Positions 40,201 through 49,834 are shown, numbered from the stretch's first letter. The stretch is 64,000 nt of DNA from Vibrio caribbeanicus ATCC BAA-2122 (GCF_000165125.1 NZ_AEIU01000091.1:87469-151468), one strand, 5' to 3'. The notes: generated by a model from the sequence alone, not told the origin. Translations and numbers: made by a program.

Positions 40201-41811
40201 TTAACGAAGAGAAGGGTGATATTTTGTGCTGTGCTGGTACTCAGGCAGTTCAGAGCGTAGTCCCTTGATAAGACTGACACACATCACCAATAAAATAACC
40301 GTAAAAGGTAAGCCAGTTGCAACCACACCAGATTGCAATGCCTGCAGTGCTTCTTTACCACCAATCCATAACATGACCGCAGCGATGGCTCCTTCGATAC
40401 ATGCCCAGAAAATCCGCTGTGGGATCGGTGCATCTATTTTTCCGCCTGCTGTGATGCTGTCTATAACCAGCGAGCCTGAATCTGATGAGGTGATAAAAAA
40501 GATCAGGATCAGCGCAATAGATATTACTGAAATAATTTCACTGTAAGGCATGGCGTCGTAAACATGAAATAGGGTGATTGAAATGTCGCCTAATCCATTT
40601 TTGCCTAATTCACCGATACCGTTGATCACTTGGGAGAGTGCGATACCACCGAAAACAGACATCCAAACTAAGGTAACGAGAGTCGGGACAACAATGACTG
40701 CAAATAAAAATTCACGAACGGTACGTCCTTTTGATACACGAGCGATAAACATGCCAACAAAAGGAGACCAAGAGACCCACCATGCCCAGTAGAATACTGT
40801 CCAGCCCTGCATCCAGCTACTATCATCTCTACCATAAGGGAAACTGAGCGGAAGGATATGACTTGCGTATGCGATGCTGGTGTCCCAAAGCGAGGGAATG
40901 ACTTCTTGGAAGTTAATTATTATCACGAAAGCGAGTAAAGCAAACGCCATGAACATATTGATATTACTGAGCACTTTTACGCCACCATCAATACCTCGGA
41001 TGACGGAAAAAATGGCCACCATAGTGACGCCAATAATGACCATGATTTGTAGGTTCAGCCCCCCATTGATGCCAAACACATGATTAATACCGCTGGTTGC
41101 TTGTTGTGCACCAAGCCCCAATGAAGTTGCAAGGCCAAACAGCGTCGAGAGAACAGCCAAAATATCAATTACATGTCCAAGCCATCCCCATGCTCTGTCA
41201 CCCACTAAAGGGTAAAACGAAGAGCGTAAAGAAAGTGGTAACCCCTTGTTGAAGGTGAAAAAGGCCAGTGACAAGGCCACAATGGCATAGATTGCCCAGC
41301 CATGTACTCCCCAGTGAAACATGGTTGCACCCATGGCGAGTGATTTTGCCTCTTCAGTGTAAGGTTCAACATTGAGAGGAGTACCAAACCAGTCTGTATA
41401 GTAGGCGGTCGGTTCTGCAACACTCCAAAATAGCAGGCCAATCCCCATGCCTGCGGCAAACAACATCGCCAGCCAAGAAAGAGTCGAATGCTCTTTGGTT
41501 GCGTCTTTACCCCCAATCCTGACCTTCCCCAGAGGAGAAAGCATTAGCAGTGCGACAAAAACCACAAACAGATTCGCAGACCACATAAAAAAGCCATCAA
41601 ATTGAGAAATGATGCTTCCTTTAACGGTATTTAATGCCTCACGGGCAGTGTGTGGTTCGATAATGAGTAATGCGCTGAGGCAGAGAAGAATAAGGCCAGC
41701 ACTGATGCCAAAAACCGGGTTGTGAATATCAAACCCCCACTTTTGAACATTGTCTTGCCCAACTTGATAATCGGTGGTTTCTATACTGTATTTCTTTTTC
41801 GAATTATCCAT
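40201..41811 (-). CDS. BCCT-family betaine/choline/carnitine transporter
   Basis: This is a sodium- or proton-coupled osmolyte carrier with twelve predicted membrane segments in 536 residues. Family features are MGIGLLFWSVAEPTAYY, HWGVHGWAIYAIVALSLA in membrane segment 4, and the aromatic segment FYWAWWVSWSPFVGMFIAR with GRTVREF. The charged N-terminus (MDNSKKKYSIETTDY) is typical. Substrate specificity between betaine, choline and others is not readable. Osmolyte uptake suits a marine bacterium. Confidence 0.92.
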   Translation of the reverse strand: MDNSKKKYSIETTDYQVGQDNVQKWGFDIHNPVFGISAGLILLCLSALLIIEPHTAREALNTVKGSIISQFDGFFMWSANLFVVFVALLMLSPLGKVRIGGKDATKEHSTLSWLAMLFAAGMGIGLLFWSVAEPTAYYTDWFGTPLNVEPYTEEAKSLAMGATMFHWGVHGWAIYAIVALSLAFFTFNKGLPLSLRSSFYPLVGDRAWGWLGHVIDILAVLSTLFGLATSLGLGAQQATSGINHVFGINGGLNLQIMVIIGVTMVAIFSVIRGIDGGVKVLSNINMFMAFALLAFVIIINFQEVIPSLWDTSIAYASHILPLSFPYGRDDSSWMQGWTVFYWAWWVSWSPFVGMFIARVSKGRTVREFLFAVIVVPTLVTLVWMSVFGGIALSQVINGIGELGKNGLGDISITLFHVYDAMPYSEIISVISIALILIFFITSSDSGSLVIDSITAGGKIDAPIPQRIFWACIEGAIAAVMLWIGGKEALQALQSGVVATGLPFTVILLVMCVSLIKGLRSELPEYQHSTKYHPSLR

Positions 41812-42303
41812 AAATCAAAAGCTAACGTTTTACTGTATGTCCCTATGCAGCAAAGGAAAACACACAAACCGCCCTCCAATATATTTTGAGTTCAAAGTAT
41901 TTTTTCTGTGTAGACCATAACATCTGAACCATATTTAGGCAAATAAGACCCATTGTGGTTAAAATTTAAGAGAAATTTAATTTGAAGTCTAATTACTGGT
42001 ATTGAAGAAAGAGTCAGTTAATTTGGTATATCCGCCAGAGGAGACTGTGGATGTGGGAGAGCGATGGGAGAAAAGTACTGCTGTAAACTCGCTAGAGAAT
42101 TTGGCGGACATTACCCTCAATCGTGCTAAAAATAATCTTCTATAGGCTGGATTTTTAAGGCTCACAGACAGACTTATATGGCCAATAAGCTGCGCGCAAT
42201 AGGGCTAGGTTAGATCGCTGAGAACAATCAAAATAATCAGGAAGAAAGCCGATCCAGGCTCGAATAAAAATACGAGACTGAATACGGGGTAGGGCTTCGG
42301 GTA
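41812..42303. other. Intergenic region between BCCT and Sua5 genes
   Basis: These 492 bases hold no convincing gene. TCCGCCA (42031-42037) and TTGGCGGA (42101-42108) form a spaced inverted repeat. The right part (42110-42300) is richer in G and C than the AT-rich left part. No known element was recognised. Confidence 0.3.
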
Positions 42304-43266
42304 TTACAACTTACTCTGCGCTCGATTCAGTCTATCGTGAACCGCGACCCAGTCTTCGGTTAACGGTGGGCGTTCGACCCATATTTCATCACATCCCAGC
42401 TTATCTGCATCATTGAGCGTACGATAAAGGTCATGGGCGTATTGGGCGACATCCTTAGGCATCTTTATGCTGACGATATTATCGTTTGTCTCAATAGCAG
42501 AATAATGCAGGCAAGCGACTTTGAGCTCGGGCTTTGAGCTGAGTTCGTCTGCGCTTACGAGGCGAACACGAGTGTTTGGTTGGTAATGACTCGTGACATT
42601 GCCAGGTACCGCTGCACTGTGTGACGTCGGGGTAAGCACCTCTTCTCCTAATACATCCGCAAGCTGCTTGGCTGAAATAGGGCCGCTGCGCAGCACTCTA
42701 AATGGCGTTTGAGTCAGATCGATAATGGTCGATTCAAGACCGTGATGGCAATCTCCCCCATCGAGGACGGCCGCTATCTTCCCTTCGAGCGAATTGATGA
42801 CATGCACTGCCGATGTTGGGCTGAGCTTTTTATAAGGATTGGCTGAAGGCGCTGCAACCGCCATTCCAGAGGCTTCAAGTAAAGTACTAAAAACCGGGTG
42901 CGCAGGCATACGAATACCTATGGTGCCTAAGCCGCCAGTAACAACCGTATTTGCATCATCAGCTTTATTGAGCAATAAGGTGACAGGCCCAGGCCAGAAG
43001 GCTTTGGCAATGGTATAGGCTTGCTGAGGAATATCGCGTGCCCAATCGGATAGCTGTTCAAGTCGTCCAATATGGACGATGAGAGGGTGATCAGCAGGGC
43101 GGCCTTTGGCGGCAAAAATCTTTTTGACGGCATCAGGGTTTGACGCATCGGCAGCAAGTCCATAAACCGTTTCCGTTGGAATGGCAACCAACTCACCAGA
43201 AGTTAGGATTTTTTGAGCCTGTTCAATATCAAGGCTGTTTTGCGCCGATAGGTGCTGCGTTTTCAC
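42304..43266 (-). CDS. Sua5/YciO/YrdC-type threonylcarbamoyl-AMP synthase
   Basis: The enzyme makes threonylcarbamoyl-AMP for the t6A37 tRNA modification. The YrdC domain shows IPTETVYGLAADAS, KKIFAAKGRPADHPLIVHI, FWPGPVTLLL, GIRMPAHP and APSANPYKKLSPTSA. A C-terminal Sua5 domain is present (from about residue 210), so this is the long Sua5 type. The GTG at 43266 with TTTGAGGAAA upstream is preferred over the ATG at 43284, which overlaps that site; 320 residues result. Vibrios usually have the short TsaC, so this may be an additional copy. Confidence 0.88.
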   Translation of the reverse strand: MKTQHLSAQNSLDIEQAQKILTSGELVAIPTETVYGLAADASNPDAVKKIFAAKGRPADHPLIVHIGRLEQLSDWARDIPQQAYTIAKAFWPGPVTLLLNKADDANTVVTGGLGTIGIRMPAHPVFSTLLEASGMAVAAPSANPYKKLSPTSAVHVINSLEGKIAAVLDGGDCHHGLESTIIDLTQTPFRVLRSGPISAKQLADVLGEEVLTPTSHSAAVPGNVTSHYQPNTRVRLVSADELSSKPELKVACLHYSAIETNDNIVSIKMPKDVAQYAHDLYRTLNDADKLGCDEIWVERPPLTEDWVAVHDRLNRAQSKL

Positions 43267-43460
43267 TATTATTTCCTCAAACAAACCGGAGTAATATTAA
43301 TCTAAGCCGGCTATTTTAACCATGTTTGGCAAAGTTGCGATGATTAATTGATGTCAGCAGACTTAAAATGCAAAAAAAATTATCCAACCTCTAACTTTCA
43401 ATTGCTTAACGACGCCATTATTATCGTTCAAGAGATGAGTAAGATTTAAGGAGCAGCAAG

Positions 43461-44687
43461 GTGGAGAAGACTTACGATTACGTTGTCATTGGCGGAGGCA
43501 TAGTTGGTGTTTCAACCGCTTGGCAATTACAAGCGCGTCACCCTAGTGCCAAAGTGGCCTTGTTCGAAAAAGAATCTCAACTTGCTTATCATCAAACCGG
43601 TCACAACAGTGGCGTGATCCATGCTGGTGTGTATTATCCACCTCAAAGCCTAAAAGCTGAGTTTTGTAAAAGAGGCGTTGAAGCAACGATAGACTTTTGT
43701 CGCCAGCACCAAATCGATGTTGAGAACTGCGGTAAGCTTTTGGTTGCTACCACAGAGGTGGAAGTGGAGCGAATGCATGATTTGTACGCTCGATGTCAGC
43801 GAAATGGCGTAGAGGTTGAACTACTTGATAGAGATGCCCTATGTCAGCGGGAACCCAATATACAAGGTCTAGGCGCTATTGCGGTAAAGACCACCAGTAT
43901 CGTTGACTACACTCAAGTGACGCGCGCCATGGCAGAAGAGTTTTGTCAGGCAGGAGGAGAGCTCCACCTCAATGCAACCGTCTCAGAACTTAAAGAAACC
44001 ACCGAAAATGTCAAAATTGAGGTCAATGGCTCTGATACTATACAAGCGCGTTTTTTGATTGCATGTAGCGGTCTTGCCGCAGACAGGATGACCAAAATGA
44101 TGGGACTTGAGACCCACTTTCAGATCATTCCTTATCGCGGGGAATATTATCGCCTTGCAGTGAAACATAACCAATTGGTTAAGCATCTGATTTACCCCAT
44201 CCCAGATCCTGAGCTGCCTTTTTTGGGCATTCACCTCACTCGAATGATTGATGGCAGCATCACCGTTGGTCCCAATGCCGTGCAAGGCTTCAAAAGAGAG
44301 GGCTACGATCGCGTTAACTTCAGCTTAAAAGATTGTGTCGAGATGCTGCTGTTTCCAGGGTTTTGGAAAGTCACCTTACGCTATTTCAAGACCGGAATAT
44401 CTGAGTTACGCAGCTCTTGGTTTAAAGCCAGTTATCTGAAAAAAGTGAACAAATACTGCCCTAAGATTGAACTCGAAGATCTTGAGTACTATCCGGCGGG
44501 CGTGCGTGCCCAAGCAGTACTTGATGATGGCACCTTAGTGCATGATTTTTTATTCGCAGAAAGTGAGCGCAGTTTGCACGTATGTAATGCGCCTTCTCCA
44601 GCTGCGACCTCCGCGATTCCTATTGGAGAATACGTGTGTCAAAAGGTCGAAGCTAAGCTGGAGATAAAGCCAACAGCGAGTAAATAG
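43461..44687 (+). CDS. lhgO: LhgO, L-2-hydroxyglutarate oxidase
   Basis: This FAD-dependent enzyme oxidises L-2-hydroxyglutarate to 2-oxoglutarate. The FAD motif VIGGGIVGVSTAWQLQ is at residues 9-24, and the family motifs HQTGHNSGVIHAGVYYPP and LIYPIPDPELPFLGIHLTR are clear, with GPNAV following. The start is GTG with AAGGAG seven bases upstream. It has 408 residues. It converges with the histidine kinase gene six bases away. Confidence 0.92.
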   Translation: MEKTYDYVVIGGGIVGVSTAWQLQARHPSAKVALFEKESQLAYHQTGHNSGVIHAGVYYPPQSLKAEFCKRGVEATIDFCRQHQIDVENCGKLLVATTEVEVERMHDLYARCQRNGVEVELLDRDALCQREPNIQGLGAIAVKTTSIVDYTQVTRAMAEEFCQAGGELHLNATVSELKETTENVKIEVNGSDTIQARFLIACSGLAADRMTKMMGLETHFQIIPYRGEYYRLAVKHNQLVKHLIYPIPDPELPFLGIHLTRMIDGSITVGPNAVQGFKREGYDRVNFSLKDCVEMLLFPGFWKVTLRYFKTGISELRSSWFKASYLKKVNKYCPKIELEDLEYYPAGVRAQAVLDDGTLVHDFLFAESERSLHVCNAPSPAATSAIPIGEYVCQKVEAKLEIKPTASK

Positions 44688-44693
44688 TGGCGC

Positions 44694-45656
44694 TTATGAG
44701 TCGGGCATAGATTGCGGCGGGTTCCCAACGGGTATGAACACATTAAAGCATGACCCAATGCCGGGTTTTGAATTTATCTCAATAAACCCACTGTGTTTTT
44801 CAACCAAGTTATGCGTGACAGAAAGGCCCAATCCCACGCCTTGTCCTACGGGGCGAGTGGTAAAGAAGGGATCAAATACTTTTTGAATTACCTTCTCTGT
44901 CATTCCTTCTCCGCTGTCTTCCACCTTGGTTAATACTCCCTTTATTCCTTGATGATCGAAAGAGTGAGTACTAACTTGTATTTTGCCTTTATCAACACAC
45001 GCTTGGGCTGCGTTGGTGAGTAAGTGAACAAAAATTTGCGTCAGACTGGCGGTGTCACCATAGACGGTTGGGATCTCTTGCTGAAATTTAGTCACGACTT
45101 CCTTGTCATTTAATTTATCGGACACACTGTCGAGGGAAGCATGGATGCACTGGTTGAGATCGCAAACTTGGCTGATACTGCCGCCTTCATAAGTGACTTG
45201 TTTAAGGCTAGCAACAATCGTCTTAACTCTATCTAAACCTGTCCATGTGTCTTCGAGTAAATCTTCAGTGTCTGCTCGCAATTCATCAAAATTTAGCTCT
45301 TTTCTTTTTTGATGGTAGGGGCCAAGTACGGTATCTGGTAGGTTGGTCTGACTGAGGACAAAATCATCAAGCAAAAATATATTTTTTACATAATCACTGA
45401 GTAGCCGTGCATTACTCATCGAAAATCCCACAGGGTTGTTGATTTCATGGGCCACACCTGCGGCGAGCTGAACGACCGACGACATTTTTTCTGCCTGAAT
45501 TAATTGCGTTTGGCTACGCTTCAGTTCTTTGAGCGTTTCTTCTAGCAAGACGACATTGTCATATAGGGCACGCGTTTTTTCAGTCAATAGCCTCTCTGCT
45601 TCTTGCCTTGCCGCCCGCTCTCTTTGATAAGCTCGCTCGTAGTTTGTCGCTGTCAT
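44694..45656 (-). CDS. H-NOX-associated histidine kinase
   Basis: This cytoplasmic sensor kinase has a coiled-coil N-terminus (about 5-57, YERAYQRERAARQEAERL), a HisKA domain with phospho-acceptor H70 (GVAHEINNPVGFS) and an HATPase domain (HLLTNAAQACV, then VEDSGEGM, DPFFTTRPVGQGVGLGLSV). It has no membrane segment and no own sensor domain. Its ATG overlaps the H-NOX stop (ATGA), so the two are translationally coupled and the H-NOX is its likely NO-dependent regulator. No response regulator is adjacent. Confidence 0.9.
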   Translation of the reverse strand: MTATNYERAYQRERAARQEAERLLTEKTRALYDNVVLLEETLKELKRSQTQLIQAEKMSSVVQLAAGVAHEINNPVGFSMSNARLLSDYVKNIFLLDDFVLSQTNLPDTVLGPYHQKRKELNFDELRADTEDLLEDTWTGLDRVKTIVASLKQVTYEGGSISQVCDLNQCIHASLDSVSDKLNDKEVVTKFQQEIPTVYGDTASLTQIFVHLLTNAAQACVDKGKIQVSTHSFDHQGIKGVLTKVEDSGEGMTEKVIQKVFDPFFTTRPVGQGVGLGLSVTHNLVEKHSGFIEINSKPGIGSCFNVFIPVGNPPQSMPDS

Positions 45657-46204
45657 TGTTTTTCCTCAAAATGAACAATAATTTTACAGTGCTTATCCCC
45701 ATGGTGGAGGCATTCTGGGTGACTGAGGGTGATTGGCTGGGAAAAGTGCTCGGCTGCACCAATGATCAGCCCTTCTGCAAGCTCACAAAGCTGGCGATCC
45801 GATTGATAAAAGATTTCCAACGTGTTGCCGCCAGTGTCGTTGTAGCTAAATGATGGCAGATAAGCTTGAGGGTAGAGTCTTTTCACTTCTTTGTGGATCA
45901 CGCCATCGATAGACAGTAAGAAGGTTTTCAGATCATGGATTTGCGAAATGTCTGCTGGGGAAGAGCGGTAGAGGGTTTCAAAAAGATAATTGCCAAACGC
46001 TTTCACCAAATCTCCTGCAGGAATATTGGTTTTAGTCGAGAGAGCGGAGACCATGTTGATCAGCTCACTATCGGCATAATTCCCTCCCGCAGTATAGATG
46101 CCCCCAGATTCAGGCTGGGTTTCATCAATCAATTCATCAAGCATCTCCATGCCCATCTTTTCAATGATCATATCTGAAAATGTGGTGAAAACAGTGCCTT
46201 GCAT
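45653..46204 (-). CDS. H-NOX heme nitric-oxide sensor
   Basis: This soluble heme protein binds NO and controls its partner kinase. The proximal heme ligand is H104 in GVIHKEVKRLYP. The Y-x-S-x-R heme-propionate motif is Y133, S135 and R137 (FYQSDR). Zinc ligands of the C-terminal part, C140, H162, C165 and C173, are all present as in the Shewanella protein. It has 183 residues. AAGGAG precedes the ATG. It overlaps the downstream kinase by four bases. NO control of biofilm or quorum-type signalling is known for such pairs in vibrios. Confidence 0.93.
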   Translation of the reverse strand: MQGTVFTTFSDMIIEKMGMEMLDELIDETQPESGGIYTAGGNYADSELINMVSALSTKTNIPAGDLVKAFGNYLFETLYRSSPADISQIHDLKTFLLSIDGVIHKEVKRLYPQAYLPSFSYNDTGGNTLEIFYQSDRQLCELAEGLIIGAAEHFSQPITLSHPECLHHGDKHCKIIVHFEEKQ

Positions 46205-46344
46205 ATATTGCTCCTTGCGCCGACCAGTATTGTTTTTTGTAATGTGGAGAAGGTAAGCTTTGTATGATGTGCTGTTTAACTATAGCAAAGATATTGATTG
46301 GCTAAGTTGGATCAGAGGCTCGAACGGCCTTTTTTATGCTTGAA

Positions 46345-47256
46345 TTAATGGTCCGCCTCTTGACCTATCATCAAGGTAATTTGTGTCCCTTTACCCACTT
46401 CACTTTTCACATTGACGCCTCCTGCCAGCTTTCGGGTGCAAATGTTGTACACCATGTACATACCAAGTCCTGTGCCTCCCCGTGAGCGCAAAGTGGTGTA
46501 AAACGGTTGAAATACCTTATTGAGGTCATCAGGGCTGATCCCCACGCCATTATCTTCAATGATAATTTCGGTATGATGATCGATGACTTGTACCTTGATA
46601 GTAATGGTGTAATTGTTCTTGTTACCATGACTTTGAAAGGCATGAAGCGCACAATTGTTAATCAACTCTTCAATGACATATTGAAGCGACATTTTTGGCA
46701 CCCACAACTCCAAGCTGTCGTCGCAGTGAACGTTAACCTCGATCGCTTTTTCAGATAAAATTGCGGTCAGTAACGTCACAGAGTCTTCAAGTAACACTTT
46801 GAGGTTGATGTTGGAAGGCTGCTCAATCGACATTTTTTTGTCTACTTGTTTGAGCTTGTTAACCAAACTGACTGAGCGTTCAATATTGTCTGATGTCATT
46901 TTGATGCAGTCACCAGAAACTTCGAGGAAGCGAGCAAGATCGCCTGGAGTAATGGTTTGATCGGTGAACTTTTTCTCAAGTACCGTGAATTGCTCACGCA
47001 GCAAGGAGAGGCTGGTCACAGAGATACCTAGTGGGGTATTAAGCTCGTGGGCAATGCCGACCACCATTCCGGTTAACGCAGACATCTTTTCTGCATGAAT
47101 TAATTTGGTTTGGCTGCGCTTTAATTCATGCAGTGTCCCTTCGAGTAAAACAACATTATCATACAACTCACGAGTCTTTTCAGTGAGTAGCCGCTCCGCT
47201 TCTTGTCGTGCAATACGCTCTCTTTGATAAGCTTGCTTGTAATTCTTTGGCGGCAT
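46345..47256 (-). CDS. Second histidine kinase, paralogue of the H-NOX kinase
   Basis: The first 58 residues are almost the same as those of the kinase at 44694-45656 (YQRER.ARQEAERLLTEKTR, then LYDNVVLLE), and the phospho-acceptor is H70 in GIAHELNTPLG. The HATPase domain is present (EELINNCALHAF, EDNGVGISPDDL, GGTGLGMYMVYN) but clearly diverged. It has 303 residues. Directly upstream lies the fossil end of a second H-NOX gene, so this kinase came from duplication of the H-NOX/kinase pair and lost its sensor. It may now share the remaining H-NOX or respond to another input. Confidence 0.88.
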   Translation of the reverse strand: MPPKNYKQAYQRERIARQEAERLLTEKTRELYDNVVLLEGTLHELKRSQTKLIHAEKMSALTGMVVGIAHELNTPLGISVTSLSLLREQFTVLEKKFTDQTITPGDLARFLEVSGDCIKMTSDNIERSVSLVNKLKQVDKKMSIEQPSNINLKVLLEDSVTLLTAILSEKAIEVNVHCDDSLELWVPKMSLQYVIEELINNCALHAFQSHGNKNNYTITIKVQVIDHHTEIIIEDNGVGISPDDLNKVFQPFYTTLRSRGGTGLGMYMVYNICTRKLAGGVNVKSEVGKGTQITLMIGQEADH

Positions 47257-47366
47257 TGTCTTTCCTCAAAATAAACAATCATGTTGCAGTGCTTATCGCT
47301 GGGGTGAAAGCCGAGAGTAAGCCTTGTTTAAATGTGTTTTTTAACTATAGCAAACATACCGATTTT
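47257..47366 (-). pseudogene. Remnant of a second H-NOX gene (3' end plus promoter)
   Basis: Read leftward, 47257-47320 gives HPSDKHCNMIVYFEERQ in the frame that H-NOX uses, matching the H-NOX end (HHGDKHCKIIVHFEEKQ) and running into the second kinase ATG exactly as in the intact pair, except that the stop TGA is now TGC. Beyond it, 47317-47366 matches the promoter region of the intact H-NOX gene (46253-46305), including the block TTAACTATAGCAAA. The segment from promoter to about codon 158 has been deleted. Confidence 0.75.
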
Positions 47367-47424
47367 TAAGCTTTATCGTTAAATGATGGCGTTTGGTGCC
47401 AATAATAAAAAAGAAGGGCGTACT

Positions 47425-48060
47425 TTAGCTTTGGTTGTTGTCAGCACTGGCTTTTTTTCTCTTGGCTTTTCTGCGTTTGATCAGCGTAAACACCAGCATA
47501 AAAAAGACTAATGCGCCAGATGACCAGACTAAGAGACGATGCTCGGCGTAAAAATGGTTGATGGCTTTTAAGTGGTCAAACGCAAAGTGGGTGAGCAGAC
47601 AAAATACCGTGACCCATATGGTGCTGGCCAGTGCATTACCAAGCAAAAAGGGCTTCATCGGCATTTTTGCGATGCCGCAAACCAGTGGCATGAACTGCTT
47701 CATTCCCTCAATAAAGCGGCTGATAACGAGACAAGCCGGACCATGTTTGTTGATCACATCTTGCATCTTTTGGATTTTAGGTCCTGAGATATAGCCCTTT
47801 TTATCTAACCACTCTTCAAAATGAAAGCCAATCAAGTAGCCACAGGTGTTGCCAAAAAAGCAGCTTAACCAGGCGACAAGCGCAACACTACCTAAATTCA
47901 TGATTTGCTCTGAAGACAGCAGTGCTGCTGCAATGACCAGCGACTGTCCTGGCAAGGGGATGCCGATACCTTCGAGAAAGACGCTGACAATAATGGCGAG
48001 ATAGCCATATTGCTCAAGCCAAGGTTTCATTGAGACCAGCAAGTGATTTAGGTGTTCCAA
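47425..48060 (-). CDS. DedA-family membrane protein
   Basis: DedA/VTT proteins are inner-membrane transporters linked to undecaprenyl-phosphate or phospholipid flipping and membrane homeostasis. The family motifs are VSVFLEGIGIPLPGQSLVIAAALL (near residue 25), GNTCGYLIGFHFEEW and VISRFIEGMKQFMPLVCGIAKM. Several membrane segments and a lysine-rich C-terminal tail are present in 211 residues. It reads leftward toward the kinase remnants. The exact substrate is unknown. Confidence 0.9.
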   Translation of the reverse strand: MEHLNHLLVSMKPWLEQYGYLAIIVSVFLEGIGIPLPGQSLVIAAALLSSEQIMNLGSVALVAWLSCFFGNTCGYLIGFHFEEWLDKKGYISGPKIQKMQDVINKHGPACLVISRFIEGMKQFMPLVCGIAKMPMKPFLLGNALASTIWVTVFCLLTHFAFDHLKAINHFYAEHRLLVWSSGALVFFMLVFTLIKRRKAKRKKASADNNQS

Positions 48061-48256
48061 ATGTTTTCCTCCAACGCTTGATACTGATAGGGCGCAGCGC
48101 TAAGTATGGGTCATGTGATATGGGTTGGTTAGCTTGCCTAGTGAGCAATATAAAAGGATACCGTCTGCCAGACAATCAGGGTTTTGTCTGAGATCTGTCA
48201 ATACGTTCAATCTGGAAAAGTCATCTTTGCTGGTGAAGGAAGAGGAAGAGGAAGTG

Positions 48257-48285
48257 GGGATACCCAAACATGACTTGGGTATCCC
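48257..48285 (-). terminator. Hairpin after the amidase gene
   Basis: GGGATACCCAA (48257-48267) pairs perfectly with TTGGGTATCCC (48275-48285) around ACATGAC, 14 bases beyond the amidase stop. No T-run follows on the reverse strand. Confidence 0.5.
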
Positions 48286-48298
48286 AATAACGTGATGC

Positions 48299-49834
48299 TT
48301 AGAGGCGATTTTGTGCAGAGAAGCCCGCTATTTTTTCAAACGCGTAACCGAGTTTGACCATCTCGACATCTTCACCAAACCCGCCAAGAAATGACAGGCT
48401 GACGGGAATATTGCTCTCTGTAAGACCCGCCGGAATGGAGACTTCAGGATAGCCAAGCATAGAGGCAATGTATCCAGCTTCTAGCAAGTCTTTTGACTGG
48501 CACTGGTATCCGGTGTTTGGGTAGCCAGGCAGCGGGGCAGCAGGACAAGGTCGAGTCGCAAATACGAAGCCATCAAGTCGATGCTGCATACGGATGGCAT
48601 TGAGTTTTTCTCTGAAATCCGGCATCACCTGATTGAGCAAACTGATGTACTTGCTGCCACTGAGATCATTATTGGAGATAGCGTTCTCCAAGGCAGCTAA
48701 GCGTTTGGGATTAATCGGGTGGGGATTTTGAGTATCGGCTTTTAACGCTTTGACCACATCGGCCAAGTTGATTGGTGCGTTATTCGAGGATAAGTGCGCC
48801 TCCAATTGCGATTTAAATTCAGAGCCAATAATAAAAGAAGAGATTGAGGCACCAGAAAATGCCATATCACTGGGCAATTGAACCTCTATGATGTCCGCCC
48901 CTTGCTGTTTCAGACTCGACATTGCTTGGTCTAAAATCGTATCAACCTCTGAGTTGGCACCCGAGTAGTTAGTGATAAAGCCAAGCCGTTTTCCTTTTAA
49001 GCTCGCACTCTGCAGTGAGTCGCTAAATTTGGGGCTCGGCTGGTGCTGATAATAAAAGACGCTCGCTTGGTCTGCCTCGTCTTTTTTCGCGATGACATCC
49101 ATGATCAGGGCTAAATCCTCGACAGAGCGCACTAAGGGGCCTGTGGTATCAAAAGTGAGTGACAGCGGCACTACACCTACTCGACTGGTGACGCCCATTG
49201 ACGGTCTGTATCCCACCAGACCAGTGACGGAAGCCGGACCACGAATTGAGCCTGTGGTATCAGTACCCAGTGCAAAAGGGGCAAAGTGAGCGGCAACGGC
49301 GGCGGCAGAGCCACTGCTTGATCCAGAAGGATCGCGTTGCGGGTTGAGAGGGTTGAGCGTTTGTCCTGCCAGAGAGCTGTAACCAAACCGGCCATAGGAG
49401 GCAGCAAGCTCAGACATATTGGTACGACCGAGAACAATCGCTCCGTTTTGTTTGAGTAGCTTGACCACTGTTGCATCATAGTCAGCCACATTTTTTTTCA
49501 GTGCGGTCGAGCCTGCGGTATTGGGTTGGCGAACAACGTTATAGTTGTCCTTGACCAAAAATGGAATTCCACCAAGCAAAAGATCTTTATTGCCTGATTT
49601 GTCCCATTCCTTTGCAGATTTTAATACATTTTCATTTACTGTTATAATTGCATTTATATTTTCTTTATTATAGTTTTTGATACGCTTTAAATAAAATTTA
49701 ACTAGTTGCTCTGAAGTTATTTCTTTATTTTTAATTGCGTTATGAATTTCACTTAAATGTGCTTTCTCTAAATCAATAGAGAAAACACTGTTACTTAATA
49801 AAGCCGATGTAATAAATATTATTAATTTTTTCAA
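48299..49834 (-). CDS. Secreted amidase-signature family hydrolase
   Basis: The protein belongs to the Ser-cisSer-Lys amidases. A signal peptide (KKLIIFITSALLSNSVFS) shows it is exported. K95 (GGIPFLVKDNYN) is the catalytic lysine, the cis-serine is S172 or S173 in PSGSSSGSAAAVAAHF, and S196 (GTDTTGSIRGP) the nucleophile. It has 511 residues. The start is TTG with AAAGGATC upstream. The N-terminal quarter is markedly AT-rich compared with the rest of the gene. The substrate is unknown; it is not GatA, as that is cytoplasmic and in an operon. Confidence 0.88.
   Translation of the reverse strand: MKKLIIFITSALLSNSVFSIDLEKAHLSEIHNAIKNKEITSEQLVKFYLKRIKNYNKENINAIITVNENVLKSAKEWDKSGNKDLLLGGIPFLVKDNYNVVRQPNTAGSTALKKNVADYDATVVKLLKQNGAIVLGRTNMSELAASYGRFGYSSLAGQTLNPLNPQRDPSGSSSGSAAAVAAHFAPFALGTDTTGSIRGPASVTGLVGYRPSMGVTSRVGVVPLSLTFDTTGPLVRSVEDLALIMDVIAKKDEADQASVFYYQHQPSPKFSDSLQSASLKGKRLGFITNYSGANSEVDTILDQAMSSLKQQGADIIEVQLPSDMAFSGASISSFIIGSEFKSQLEAHLSSNNAPINLADVVKALKADTQNPHPINPKRLAALENAISNNDLSGSKYISLLNQVMPDFREKLNAIRMQHRLDGFVFATRPCPAAPLPGYPNTGYQCQSKDLLEAGYIASMLGYPEVSIPAGLTESNIPVSLSFLGGFGEDVEMVKLGYAFEKIAGFSAQNRL

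Noticed and set aside
48230-48257. Purine-rich run GGAAGAGGAAGAGGAAG as a functional repeat
   Set aside because: Only three short units with no relation to neighbouring genes; likely simple sequence.
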